From positions 124,001 to 188,000 of the forward strand of contig JAIOKI010000016.1 in NCBI GenBank assembly GCA_028335825.1: 64,000 nucleotides of DNA. Reading direction: 5' to 3'. Both the position numbers and the translations under genes were made by a program. How positions within the stretch are numbered: position 1 is the first letter of the stretch; each line of letters opens with the position of its first letter. Below, one piece after another: positions 48,490 to 62,378 of this stretch. Below the pieces are notes generated by a model. The model saw only the letters and a program-made list of their open reading frames with translations, was not told where the DNA came from and ran no database searches. This DNA is from Nosema muscidifuracis. Taxonomy: Eukaryota > Microsporidia > Nosematidae.

Positions 48490-51440
48490 TTTGTTCAAGA
48501 AATATTTTTATAGATTTTATCCATCATTATGATAAATAAAGAAATAGAGGTGATAGATACTTGATAATAAGTTGACTGAGATCTAAAGATCAAAAAATAT
48601 TAGATTTATAAGAAGTAGAGAATATTTTGGAAGGAAGCGATTAGATTTCAAAATTAAGGTAGAAAGAATTATCAAAGAAGATGAATATTGTATAGTAATT
48701 GTAAAAAAAATTGGAAGAAGAAGTTTTTAAAGAAGAAGATATAAAAAAGAGAAGAGAAAAGAAAAAAAAGAATTAATGGATGATTATAAAAAATGTTAGT
48801 GTGGTTATTGAGAATAATTAAAAAATTAAAATAATAAACCACAATTTTTAGGTAAATAAACATTGTGGAGAATAAAAATCTAACCCAAATCCTTAAAAAG
48901 AGATGTCAAGATCCGAAATAGAAGTTGACAGCTAATAATTTTGAATTGATAAATCCATACTCTTATTTGGAAAAGAATATTCTGAAATTGAAAAAAAGAA
49001 AAAAATAATAATTATCTCATCTAAAGTGAAATGAAATCATTGAATATCATAGCTAGCATTTAAGGAACAATGATTGAAGATGATAGATAATGAAAATTTG
49101 AAAATAAAATCAATAGAATATTTTAAACCGAAATGACCATGATAAATTTGCTTAAATAAAAACCTAAAAATAAAGAAGACTTAATTCGAAAGAAGCTAAA
49201 ATTTTGGACATCATAAGAAATAATGTGAGTACAATGATCTGCAATTACAAAAAGCAATTATGTACGTTCGTAAGTTCAACGAAATCTTATATGAATTATA
49301 AAAGACTTAAATAATACTGTTTTGAAAAAGGATAAAGTCAGAAAAAATAAAAAATGAATCCCTGAAAGCAAACAAAGATAACCGTTCAGAGAATTAATTG
49401 AGTAAATAAAATATCAAAAAATGAAGTAATTACTAAAGAAATTGATTTTTATAATAATAAAAACGTTTTTTGCTTGTTCAATTCAGAAGCTAAAGAAAAT
49501 CATATTGGAGTAAAAATAGTAAAGTAACAAAGGTAGATATATAATATTATAAAAGCACAATTTTAATATATATTTTTCTTTCTCAACATTATTTCATAAA
49601 GAAATTTGATAAAAATACATAGAAGATTTGTAAATAGAAAATTAAACAACAAACAAGAAAACTGATTGAAGAGTTATGTAAAAAGGAAAATGAAGAAAAT
49701 TTTTATTGTCGCATATCTACTATACCTGGAAAAAGTATAGCTGAGAACAATCATAATACTCTATGCAGAAGAAAAACAGATAGAAGAAGCAATATTTAAA
49801 AGGTATATTAATATGATATTATGAAAAGAAATAAGAAATTCATGCTTTATATACGTAGATGATATATTAATATTCAGAAAGGATGCATAATAGCATGATT
49901 AAGCTATAGAAAAAAATCATAGGACAACTCATAAATTTTAGAATTATATCAAAAAAAAAGATAAAGATGAACTAAAAAACAAAAGTGAAATTTATAGAAT
50001 ATATAGTTTTGGCAGAATCAATAGAAACTTTTATAAATGTGAAAAAGCAATACAAAACTAACCAATACCAAAAAGACGTAACAGAGATAAAAAATCATGG
50101 CATTGTTAATTATTATTATAAATTCATATCGACTTAATCGACCCAATAATAAATTTAACAAAAGAAAATGTATCTTTTTTATGGGATGAATCATGCAAAG
50201 AAGCGTTCACAAAACTAAAAAAGATACTATTTTATTGAAAAGTTTATTAGACACAGATGCATTTAATATTAATTTAAGAGGGGCTATATATGATTGGGAA
50301 AAAAATGAAGTTTATTACAAGTAGCGTATGTATCTAGAAAATAATAAAAAACTATAGAATAAGTGAAAGTAAATGCTAGCAGCTTATAATGAATGAAAAA
50401 TTTTAAATACTTTTTAATAGGAATGGAATTTGAATTAGTTACAGAACATATGCGTTCCGAGCACTAAATACAGGAGGAAAATTGAAATCAGCAAAAAATA
50501 AATTATTTAATTTTGAATCAGGATATATGAAAAATTCAAAAATTAATCACGTTGATGCTTCGAGCAGATAAAATGAAGACATATGATTACATCGAAAATA
50601 TCGATTAGAACGAAAAGAATTAACTCATAAGATTACATATGAAGTTAGTACGCAGAGATGTTCAAGCAACATTTGAATAAACAAATTAAAATGATCAGGA
50701 CAATAAAATAATACTGCAAAATTTATTGCAGACTGTCTTACCTATAAATTATATAATTTAACAAGAATAAAATGGATGAATTATATAGAGTCGTATAATG
50801 AAGATACAATGGTAGTCGTCGAAATTTTAGGACCATACGAAGGAAAATATATAATATCAAGAATAGACTATTGTGTGTTTTTTGTGGATGCAAAAGTAAT
50901 ACAAGAAAGAGAAACGGAAGAAGCCTTTAGTTTTATTAAAGAAATACCAGAAAAAGTTAATATCTAATTGAGCAAAGGAAAAAAGTATAGAATCATCTTA
51001 AACCCGGTCTAATCAAAACAATATTTATAACCATTACACAAGTCCTTATTATTACAGAAGAAATTATAGAATTTTACAAATTAAATAGAAAACTACAAGA
51101 GAATCTTAATAGACAAAGTAAAGAATTGTCGCTAAAAGAGAGATTAAAGTATACATCAATTAAGATGGACTTCAAGTGAGGCATTAGAAGTGGACCGGAA
51201 TAAAGATGTGAATCAAAATCAATACAACTATATAATTATAATGCATGAAAAATTAGAAAAAGGACTGCAATAGTTTAAACCAATATTAAGTTGTAATTAA
51301 ACAAGGAAAGTTAACATGTAAGTGAAACACGATATTTTAGTAGAATAGGAACAGTGATTAAAAATTCAGTAACGATACACATTAAATTTGGAAGTGGAAT
51401 GCGTATCATTACAAAATATAGCCTAGAGGGTTTTTTTGTA
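48490..51440 (+). mobile_element. Ty3/gypsy-like element, decayed
   Basis: This fossil starts with an LTR-like tail (CATTATGATAAATAAAGA near 48525), then gag-like AT-rich sequence, a protease/reverse transcriptase region with the active-site block (YVDDILIF) near 49855, RNase H traces about 50160-50570 and integrase traces to about 51200. An open stretch at 50776-50967 belongs to the region between RNase H and integrase. It carries many breaks. Confidence 0.65.
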
Positions 51441-51729
51441 TATACAGAGTGTTGAGAAAAGTTATAAAATTATAATATTAAACTCTAATTTTTAGATGTT
51501 TTCAGAACTAAGAATAATGAATTCAAAGTTGGGGTTCACACGAGCAGATATCTCAGATATTCATAAAAAGATATTAAACATCATATCACAGGAGCGATCA
51601 TAAAATAATATTACTTGAGTTATAGTCGCTTTACAGCGTGAAAAAATATATTAAGATAAAAAATAAAGGAAAGGGGTTCGAAACTTACTTACGGTGATTT
51701 TTGCACATTTTTACCGATAATTTATATTT

Positions 51730-53090
51730 CCTATTATGGCTTTAGATTTAAAAGATATATCATCAAAAATAACCCAAGAAGAAAAAAAATAGTTTATAAT
51801 AGCCATTTTAAAAATTTTAAAGGAGCATTCCATAGGCAAGCTTACACAAAGATTTAATAAAATAGGATACTATCAGTTATTAAAGACTACCATAAACTGT
51901 CTCCTTGTATAGTTTTCATATTATAATCATACCTAAGAAGATATAAATTATATTTAAGTTTTATTTTCATGTAAGTTAAAGAGCGAGATTTGGTTACTTC
52001 TGACACACCTAGAGTTGCAATATCAAATACTCTAAAGTCATTATATAGTGCTCAAGTACTTAACATGAAAATAATTAACGAATAAGTAAATTCTGTAAAA
52101 AGAACGAATAGTCTTTCCGTAGAGAAAACTGATAATATTCATTACTAGCTTAACTCAACAAACAAATAAAAAATTATTTTATGATTCTGTCATGAATGAT
52201 TTCAGGCAGAGAACCCAATATAATAATAATAAGATCACCAAAGCTATTGTGTATTTGAATCGATGTTTACGTTTAAAAGCCAGCGATGACGCTCTTAGAT
52301 TACTAATTAAACTTAATATGAGAATGAAGCATACTAGTAATAAACACGATTTAGATACACTTTCTTCTTACCCAAATTATTCATGCGAAGATCAGCTAAT
52401 AGATGATTTAAATGGAATTATAGTATTTACTATAGATAAAAAGTTCGAGCAATTTGTTAATTGTAAAATTAAAGTTTGTGATGTATCCTTCAAGTCTTTC
52501 CAAACAATTTTAAGCAACTCTTTTCAATTAAATGTAAGGTTATAAATGTTGATTTGCATATAATTTATTGCTTATAAAAACAATACATATAAAAAAATAT
52601 TTAATTAGTTATTAAAGAATATGATATAACGAAAATTAAAAAATATATAATTTTAAATTTCAAAAGAGCTATTATTGATGCATTAAATGAAAGCTTTAAA
52701 GATTTATAATTGTATTGATGTGATTTATATCTTTGATAATAGTATGAAGAAAAAAACAGTCAATGAAGTTTTTAAAGATTTCATAAATAATGCAAATATT
52801 AAATTAAAATAATCTTGGACTAATTTTTTTTACATAAAATGATGTATTATTGATTGTTTTTACCACAAAATGTCTTATGTCTTTTGAATTTTAGATGGAA
52901 AAAATATAATATACCTCAAATCACGAATGGTTTAGAAGGATTTCATCGACGTTTAAATAATTTAGTTAAGACTAAAAAGTTGCATTATTTGTTATTCTAA
53001 GAGTATATTATTGAACAAGAAATAACAGAAAATAAAATATTTAGTCCTTTACAAAATTTTTTTACTAAAAGAAGATAAGTTATATAAAAT
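51730..53090 (+). mobile_element. MULE-like (Mutator-type) DNA transposon remnant
   Basis: Frames in order: IGKLTQRFNKIGYYQLL near 51830; VKERDLVTSDTPRVAISNTL near 51975-52040, a typical MULE N-terminal block, with VNSVKRT after it; the 117-codon open stretch 52192-52545 ending FEQFVNCKIKVCDVSFKSFQ, where the family has a W.CDGTFK block with a catalytic Asp; FKRAIIDALNESFKDL near 52660-52710 (second Asp region); and NGLEGFHRRLNNLVKTKK near 52925-52980 (the E-containing block). Several stops and shifts make it inactive. No terminal inverted repeats were located. Confidence 0.65.
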
Positions 53091-53880
53091 TATCTTTAAA
53101 ATGATTACTATTACGTGGTTGAATACTGTAAAAAAGATAGCATTTACATTTAACTGAAAATTGTATTGAATAATTACTGGCTCTTATTTTATTATAGAAT
53201 GGTAAATATCAGTGAAAAAAATTGGCCAAAAATCATTACAGGTGGTTTTTAGGCCTAAAATAACAACAATATAGGGTCATTATAACTTCATTAGTTATTT
53301 GTTCTTTCGGAAATTCTTTAAGAAATTTATCATCAAGATAATTTTTTAACCGAGAATCTTTAAATTAAAAACTATAAAATTATTTATTTTTCGAAAATTA
53401 AGGAGAAGGTAAAAATAAATTTAATCAAAAATCTTAATTTTTGTTGTAACTCGAAAAAACATGTGTAGTTTTTAATAAAATTTGTAAAATTATAAGGAAA
53501 AATCATTATTTACAAGTTACCTAATGTATATTTAATATAAAACTAAATTTATTATACATCTAATCTGTTTAAGTAGTTGATTTTAGTCCTATTAAATTGA
53601 TTAGAAAATAAGATATAAAATTTTATTTAAAACGTGTTAAGTAAAATTATTTATGTAATGTTGAATGTTTTTAATATTTTGACCCTAACTATGATAAAAG
53701 CACTTATATAAAAAACATATCAAAACTAAAAAATTAACACAAAATTATCAAAGATTCTGAATTCTTCTTCAAAAGAGAAAAAGTTGTATTAAATTGATTA
53801 GAGGTATTTTTTTCATATATAAATAAAGATTTTGCGATCCCTTGTAATTCAAAAGGGTATTAACAGTTTTAAAATACTTC
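53090..53880. other. AT-rich stretch, nothing recognised
   Basis: No frame or RNA is supported. It may contain the 3' end of the MULE element. Confidence 0.5.
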
Positions 53881-56800
53881 ATTCTTTAGCCTAAAACATA
53901 GTAATATTTAGGTATTCTCTATAATAAGAAAAAATCATGAAACATAAGTGTTAGACTTATTGGAAACTATCTACTGTATTCGAAGAATGTATATAATTTT
54001 ATAGAAAAAACAGACTCTAGTATAGTTGTGAAAATTAGGAAAAGTAGATCGAAAATATCAAATATTTCGGAAGGCACTGAGTAGATGAAGTTTAGGGTTC
54101 TAAAATAGTTGAAAAACACCGTTAAAATTATTATAGTAGCAATGAATGAAAAAAAACAAATTTAAGAAAACATTTAAAAAATCACAAGACTATTCTAATG
54201 CATAGTGATATAATTTGCAGAGAGTAATACAGTTAATCATTTTGTCAAACTTGTAAATTCAGAAAAGCAATGCAATACAAATATAATTTAGAGCGACTGA
54301 TAATGTGCTAAAGTCGATACTTCTGCTCGAAATATAGTATGTATTAATGATTATGTGGTGAGATATAGGATTAGAAGGATCATAAATAAAGATTTACATA
54401 CTAATATAATTGTGGGGATGTTTTCCTGATTTTGTTTTACCTTTTTCTCTTAAAGATTAAAAATGTTTTAAAATCTAAATGAAGCATTTATCAATATATA
54501 AATCAAAATAATTGTATTTAATTATAATGTGTTGCATGTGATAAATAGAGCATCATTAATCAGACTATAACTATCAAAAAAGAATGCTGAAACACAATGT
54601 TTCTGACTATATAATATTCGAACTTTTAGAAATAAACATGAATCTAAAAAGTACTTCTAATCAAATTACTTTGCTGTCTTTTACTTGTTACCAAAGTTCT
54701 GGTAGCATAATATTATTTAAATGTAGGCATAGCAAAGATTTCTTTGTATAAGTTTTATTAGTATCATTAATATGCTATTTTTTAACATTCGTTTTCCTCT
54801 AGTTATTATTAATTTCATTTGATATTTGTTGAAAAACAAATATAAAAAGGATATAAATTCGCTCACGTTTATTATTTAGGTATAGTAAAGAATATAATTC
54901 TGGCAATAACAATTTATTATTCCTCATTTTTGCCTGATTATACTTTAAGGATCGTCTCACATAAATCTTCAGATTTTAATTACAGCATGGTAGAGACTAA
55001 TTATAAATAATAAGATAAGTCAAAAAATACATTCAAAATCACAGCAGATAGTATTTATATGTTATAATTAGACGTTAAATACAATATTTGTAAAACAGAG
55101 ATAAAAAAGTATAAATCTAAATAAGAATGACATGATTATTAATTGGCAAAATTAGGCTTTATTTTCAGGAAAACAGAATAAGAAAATTACAAAGATTGAT
55201 AAAACAAAGTCATCTGTGTTTCCATCAAAAAAATCATATGCCTCGCTTTCTTAGATAAATTCAATGTTAAAGAAGGACAATATAAATTTTCTTAAAGTAT
55301 TAGGAAGTTAGTTAAAAAAATAAAATTAAGTAAAATCTAGTTGCAGATGTTTTTAAGTAGGAATGTCGACTATATAAAATTAGCATCAAAGACTAAGTCC
55401 TGTTTCTCAGAGTAGTAATACAGTAAAATTAAAGAGACAAACAGCATTATTGAAGAAGTTCTAATCTAAAAAAATGTAAAATCTTTCAGTGAGAGATAAA
55501 AGTAATGAGAAGGCCAAATAAACAATATCGCTCAAGAAGATTTGCAGAATATAAAATTGCACCACTGAGATACCAAGAGTATGAAATAAAATAAAAAGTT
55601 TGTCTTTATTAAATTCTTATTCATTCTCTTAAGGTATTCTCTAAGTATTTATTGGTTTTACGTCAAGTATGGCATTTCATAAGTAAATTTTATTCACCTA
55701 TTTCTATTTCCAAAAAAAGTTCGTGAACATATGAAATGACTTTAATATTCTCATTGAAAAAATAAATTATTAAAAATGCTTTAACAGATTTTAAAATAAC
55801 AATAACCAAGAGTTTTGAAAATAAAATTGAAATATTAATACACGTTTTTAGATTAAAGTTCAGCTATATATAGTTGAGACATTCTATATTATATAATAAG
55901 TTCTAAAAGTAATAGTCAGAACCAAAATCCTCAATATAGTAATGCCATCCGTTAATCTTATAATATATAATGTGAACATGAAAATGAAGAAAGACAACGC
56001 TTGTTTAAAGAATAAGATCGAAAGTGTAAGTTTTAGAGATACTGCTCTTTAAAAATATTCCTAGTTTATTTTAATTATTATATAAATAATGAGAAATAAA
56101 AAAGAATAAAACAAAGAAAAGAAAACAGCGATATTAAAATAAAAGATCTGTGTTTACCAAAGTAGGTAGACTCCAGTTTAGAATGACATTTGGTCTGTTT
56201 AATTACAAGATGTAAATAGAAAAATATCTAAAAAGTGTATGGTGTAGAATATGAAAATCGAAATCGGTAAAAAAAAACATTTTGCACGAATTAAAAGAGC
56301 ATATTTACTTTCATGTTTTATAATTATCAGATGAAGATCAGATTTATTATTTTATCTGCAAGTCTGATTTACTGGCGCTGTATAAGCACTTCAAGATAAT
56401 AAGAATTAAAAGAAATTTCACTGTGACATTTAAAATGTGGAAAGAGTTTGGAGGCGATGTGAGATTATATGAATTTATAAACCATGAGAGATACAAACGA
56501 TATCAAAGTTTATTGAGAGTTAAAAGTAAAATCGTGATGAAATAAATATTGTAAAATTATAATCATAAATATCTAATTTTTGTAAAATATATGTGATCTA
56601 GTATTTAATTTCAGATCCAAATTTGATACACTCGAGAGCATTTTAAGTTTGAATTTATCATTAAGTATAAATTTCACATTATTAATGCAATAATATATAC
56701 AAAGCTAAGTCTAATAATAAAAAGCAGTGCAGTGTGAACATCTAATATAGGTATAATTGAATGTTCATAAGGTTAAATTACTTACAGTATATTCTTTATT

Positions 56801-58184
56801 ATATGATAGTAATTACAAGAAATGATTTCCAACTTCTCAACTAATTTATAAAAGTAACTATGGCAAAAGAAGTTATAAGTGCGTGTTTGAGTTGCAATAA
56901 TTTGGATCTATATATAATTTTTGGATTAAAGAAGTCAAGTGAAAGTTTTTTCTGTAAAAACAAGAAAAGATTTAAAAAGAGGTTGTATATATGAGATTGA
57001 TTTCTGTATTCAGTAATAATGAATCACATAATAAAATCGATTCTTAATTATACAATGTAGTTGGTAATATAAGAAAACTAGCAACTGAAGGAGGAAAATT
57101 TTGATAATTTCATGTACTCTTCAGATAATTGAATTCAAGCTGATTGTTCTAAATGCTAACCTTTTTAACTTGATGTTGAATTGTTACAGTTTACATATCC
57201 TGAGATTTGTGGAAAATAATAAAGAAATATTTAATATACCAAGTGAGAATTCGTGCAATATACAGTACAAGACCTAAAATAATGATTTTTCAGCAGAAAT
57301 TATACTAATAAGTTGAATTAGGTTTCTAGAATATTTAGCTCATTATTTTTTAGAGTAACAAAAATTACATTTGTAGAATCTTATGAAAAGGTGAATAGGT
57401 CACATTTGATATATCTGACCGATAAAAAAGAACTTATATTATAACAGTAATCAATTAATTATTCGGGTACTTGTTCTGGGGTTATAAGTTTATGAAACTA
57501 ATTAAAATTAAATAATTAGACCAATCAAAAGAATCTGAGTAAAGAAATGAAAAGTTGTGCCAAAGAAAAAATGTAAAAGTCTAATACATTACGCATTTTT
57601 ATCATTTTTCAGATGGTGTGGTGGAAAGACTTAGTAGAAGTATGCAAGAGGATGCCTATTAGGATAAAAATTAATAAAGTTGTAATTTGTATAACAATCT
57701 ACTCTATTTAAAAATATGAATGACATCTTTGATACGCTGATCTCGTAAAAAGTAAAGAAGGAGCAATTTGAAGAAATGAAAAATTAATAAACGAAAAGCA
57801 ATAGAAGAGATGAATTTATATTTAAAAAGAAGAATATGGTGATCATTAAGACGAAAACATATGTAACTAAATACAAGATGCAAAGAATAGTCACGTGTAT
57901 ATTAGAAAAAAATGCTTACAGTGTGAGTATAGGAAAATGATGATCGAGAGATATGCTTCTCAACTAAATCTTATAGTAGAAGATAATTTTGAATGAGGTG
58001 CTGTTGGTTTAAATATAAAATATTTATACCCAGCATATAATTATCAAAATGTTCATAAATAATATACGGTATGGATTTTATGGTTAAATTTCTTTTTTAC
58101 TCTTCTCCACACTTTTTTGAAAAAGTAATAATTTTATAGTATCTAAAGTTTAAATTCGATTAAAAAATATTACTTATAATGAAA

Positions 58185-59055
58185 AGTTGTTGATAAAGTT
58201 TTATTTTAACAAGAAATTCCGAAATTTTCGATGTGCATTAAGTTTTTTAAACCAAATACTTATATAAATATTGTTGTTATCGTAGGCGTAACAAAAAATG
58301 TTCGAATTACTTCAGTTTACTCAAACTAAGTTTTTTCATCATGCACATCTAAGCGTAAAATAAATTCTTATTATATTATGTGTGTAGCGCAAATATAGTT
58401 CAAATCGATCCTTAGCCATGGAATTATCTTTTTCAATTAGTGATAACAATGTGGTATGGTCGCTTCGATAATTAGCTTCTAATTTTCTATTCACAGCAAA
58501 TTAGTGGTGAAGGATGTATTGTTGAAATATATGAAATTGATATAGTTAAAAATAAGTATCATCGAGAAAGACTTCTTGAGTATCAGGTTTGGGCAATGCA
58601 CTATGGAGTAATAGATCAGCTGCATAACTTTTTTCAAAATCGTCGAATATTGTTAGCAAAATACACTGAATGAGATTATTCGAAGAAAAATTGCATCGAG
58701 TATAACTATTTAGCAGACATATGGCGAGGTTATTTAAACATTAAAAAATATGTGCTGATTTAGGTTTTCGATATGAAACTATAAATCATTCAGTTTTTTG
58801 CTGATACAGACACTTATGCAAATACACAAACTATTGAGAGTATGTGGTCTGTTATAAAAAGAAATATAATGTGAAATAATAATTTAATATATTTTGTTAC
58901 AAAAAATTATGTTTTTAGATTTAAATTACTTTTTAGAGATATTTTAATTGAAGAAATTTTAGACTTTATATGTTTTGATAATTAATAAATTTTGCAATAT
59001 TATATTTTCAGTCATGTATTTTTTTCATAAACTAGGGGAAGGTATAAAAAAAGAA
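58185..59055 (+). mobile_element. Merlin-type DNA transposon, decayed, second spacer copy
   Basis: This is the counterpart of the remnant at 4090-4960, offset by 54,094 bp, with the same stops and the same Tyr at the first catalytic position. About 58387-59067 shows only about one visible difference from 4293-4973, while sequence on both sides differs by about 5-8%. It is a duplicate of the same dead element, carried with the spacer, and not an independent insertion. Confidence 0.75.
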
Positions 59056-61959
59056 ATTTAACTGTTTTATATTAAGTTTTTTAACTTATAAAAAAGTAAT
59101 AGGTCAGCTTAAGAAAGAAATGACTTGTCGATTCTTGTGAGAACCAAATGATTTCCTTATCTCTACTAAAACTAGTTCTGCTTAATTGATAACCAACTAA
59201 CTAATGAAATCTTCACTGATTCATCAAAAAAATATTGATGGAAATTATTTTAAATAATAATGAAATCATTTATCACTAGCAACATTTTGTTTACAGTATA
59301 CGACAATAATAATTTTTTTCGCAAAAATCAAAATAAGAGACTAATGTAGAATTAATACAATATATATAAATAAAGATAATAAGGGGTAATATTTCATTTT
59401 AATCTGTACAAAGCAGTATAACTAATCAAACATCAAATATTTTATTAGTTAATTCGCATTAAAGATTATCAAAGACAATATTACAACTTGTATAGAAACA
59501 TAAAAATTAAAATTATAAAAAAGAAGTAAGAAGTGTATGCAGGAAGAGTTTATTATTAACAAAATATGTTAAAAAACTAAAGTCATTTTCTTTTATTTAG
59601 GAAAAGCATATGGCAAAAAAACATTTCAATAAATTTATAGAGTTGAATAAAAAATAAGTTCCTTTAAAATAAAAAGAGTCAGTGAATGATAGAAAAAAAT
59701 TGACAAAAAATTAATTATTTTTTCTGATATTTATAGACAAACGAAAATCCCAAAATATAGTTTGAACATTTTAGACATTATTATAAATATTCAAATAATC
59801 TGATAAGTTTAGAAATTATTGATGCCGATACGAATCTCACAATACAAGCATATAACAATAAGATCAAATATACGTAGAATATAAGTGAACTATAATGTAA
59901 AATTATTGTAAAATAATGATTTCTAGTAGATATAAAACAGCTCTACATACACGACGATCTTTCTGAGTTTTTAAAATGCCATTAAAAATGAATAAATAAG
60001 TTAGATTTTAGAGAATAATGAATAACTTATTAAGTAAATTCTTCTATAAAATAGTAGTTATATTTTAGATAACATGGTCATTTCAGTGAGAGAGTAAAGA
60101 ATGATGAAAAGAACGTGACTTTAGTTTAGAAGCATTAAATAAGAAGAAATGTGAATATTAAATTTTTGAGTCACATATTACAGATAATATCATTAATTAA
60201 GAACTACGGTTGATATTGAGACTATTAAATTATTGTGCATTGTATATAAAAGAATTATATGAAACACTAAAATTTAAAGAACAAGTAGCTAAATGAAGAA
60301 TTGCTATGATAACGAGAAATCTACAAGAAAATCTCGAATTATAATGAAGCAAATATATTTTGTATCGTTTAGAATTTCGGATATTAATAAAGCCTTGATT
60401 TTGATAACAAATGTCTTTAAATATGATGTGAGTCAATATTATCACAAGAATATAACCAAAAAATACGGTGTAAGTTTTTTCATCTAATTGAAAGTCAAAC
60501 AAAAAGAAATTGCTATGTGTCTGAAAAATAGCTTTATTTAAGTTATTAATCAATACAGTAAACACCTAATAATAACGATTAAATCCTTTTCTAAAAAAAT
60601 ATATAAGGATAAATTTAATTAATGATAATATAATATTATGTAAGCAGTATTAACCTAGATCTCTCTGATGTTTATTTAGTTAAAAAAATATATTTAAATT
60701 CATTATCAATCAAAAAATAGATTAAAGAAAGGTATAGTAGATATGAAATTATTATCAATATTATAATATAATAAGACAGATATAAATTTCATTATAACTT
60801 AGATTTTTATAGGGAATCTAAAGTATTAGTAAAAGCAAGTCCACATTGATAATATAATAAACTTTTAAATAGCAGAAGTGAAGTACTTTAATTAAATGAA
60901 AATTTTTGTAATTCAATAATTTATTGTTATAGTAATGAAACGTTAAAATTAAATAGAAATTTTAAAATTGTAACAAAGAATCTACAAGTTATAAAATACA
61001 GAATCTTTATGTTATCTTACTTAATAATTTATGATGAATATATGGTGAATATGAGGAACATTGAATAAAAATTGAGGAATATGGTCAAGTATTTTATATC
61101 TTATTATAATAATATAGAATATTGATTTATGATATGCCATTAAAAGGTGTAAGAATGTGAAGATCTTGAGAGATATTTATAAGAAGAAACGCAGTTGTTG
61201 AAAATGTAGATAATATTGAAAGGGATGAAATAGAAAAAAAAATCGAAGATGATTAAGAAATAGCAGTAAGTATAATTAATGAGATTAGATCAGAAAGACA
61301 ACAAGTGACAAAAATAAGAATGTTTTATAATTTAGTAGATTAAAACACAAACAGAATTAGACATGATTGATTCTTGTAAATTGTAGATAACAACAGTACT
61401 ATTATATAAGGATTATAGATTAATGAACAGAATACTGGTGAATATATTAGAGATTGAAGAACTAAAGAAATTTAAGAAAGTATTTTACAGCAATAAATAA
61501 GAGCTAAAGTATTGAAATTAGAAAAGTGTAGGATTAAGATAATTAGAGGAGTTAAGATTGAAAAAAAAGATGATAGTGTATTTTTTATGCATTGATAAAA
61601 AATACTGAAGAAATTAACAAAAGCATAGAAGAAATAAAGATATATAATTTAATTAGATGTTTACTTCTAATTATTAATCAAATAATATTTCTTATGTACA
61701 GTATCAAAATACATAAACCTTTTTATAACATGAGATATCAAGATCAATACAAATTCACAGAATGACTATTAGTAAGATACAAACAATACATAAAAAGTAA
61801 TGTAGTTACTATACCAAGTCAAACTATCCCATCTACATCACAAAGAAATAAAACTAATATATTATCACCAAAGAATGCAAATATACACAGAGTACATGTT
61901 ATAAAAATATCCCATCAATACAATATTTTACATCTTCAAGTAACAAAACACACCACAAA

Positions 61960-62134
61960 CCAAACCATCGTTACGGTCTCACATTACTGTTCACACAAGT
62001 AATCACCACGATCACTTCAACAACCAACGTCCCAGCACGTTCACAGGATGGTCACCATTCTCAATCCTTAACTGGACACTCCAATCAACTTCCCGTTGTT
62101 CAGCACAACCACCAGATTGTAACTCTTTTTATAC
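61960..62134. other. Conserved GC-richer block before SSU, second copy
   Basis: It matches 7866-8040 with about three substitutions. The palindromic core ATGGTCACCAT and the minus-strand 5S-like motifs are unchanged. The same caveats apply: it may be a minus-strand small RNA or an rDNA promoter element. Confidence 0.3.
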
Positions 62135-62378
62135 AACATATATATCATACTAGTACACTCAAACACACTGCATATAACCTGTCAAATTTCATAAATCAGC
62201 AATTAATTATTAATTCTGATTTGTCAATTTAATTTATCAGTAGATTAAATAATACACAATGTAAATTATTTATTACTCATGTTGTAGTTTTCGTATGTTA
62301 TATTGCACTGATTGATTGAGAGATTAAGATTTCTGAGACTAGATTAATACTGACTAGAATGTAGATATGTTATTTTAT

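Larger units (their letters stand above)
53882..62378 (+). repeat. rDNA upstream spacer repeat, copy C
   Basis: The left part (53882-54940) matches copy B (36615-37680) very closely and is absent before copy A. The right part (54941-62378) matches copy A (741-8284) through to the SSU. The switch lies near 54940. It contains a Merlin remnant and the GC-richer block upstream of the SSU. The remaining sequence is AT-rich with no recognised frame. Confidence 0.85.

Noticed and set aside
60230-60565. 111-codon minus-strand open frame, partly matched at 6263-6466
   Set aside because: The copy A version stops early and differs throughout. It is AT-rich with no recognised domain, and is most likely noise in a duplicated spacer.
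8285-62378. A tandem rDNA repeat with a 54-kb period
   Set aside because: The left flanks of the two units differ (1-740 versus 53882-54940), which does not fit a simple tandem array.
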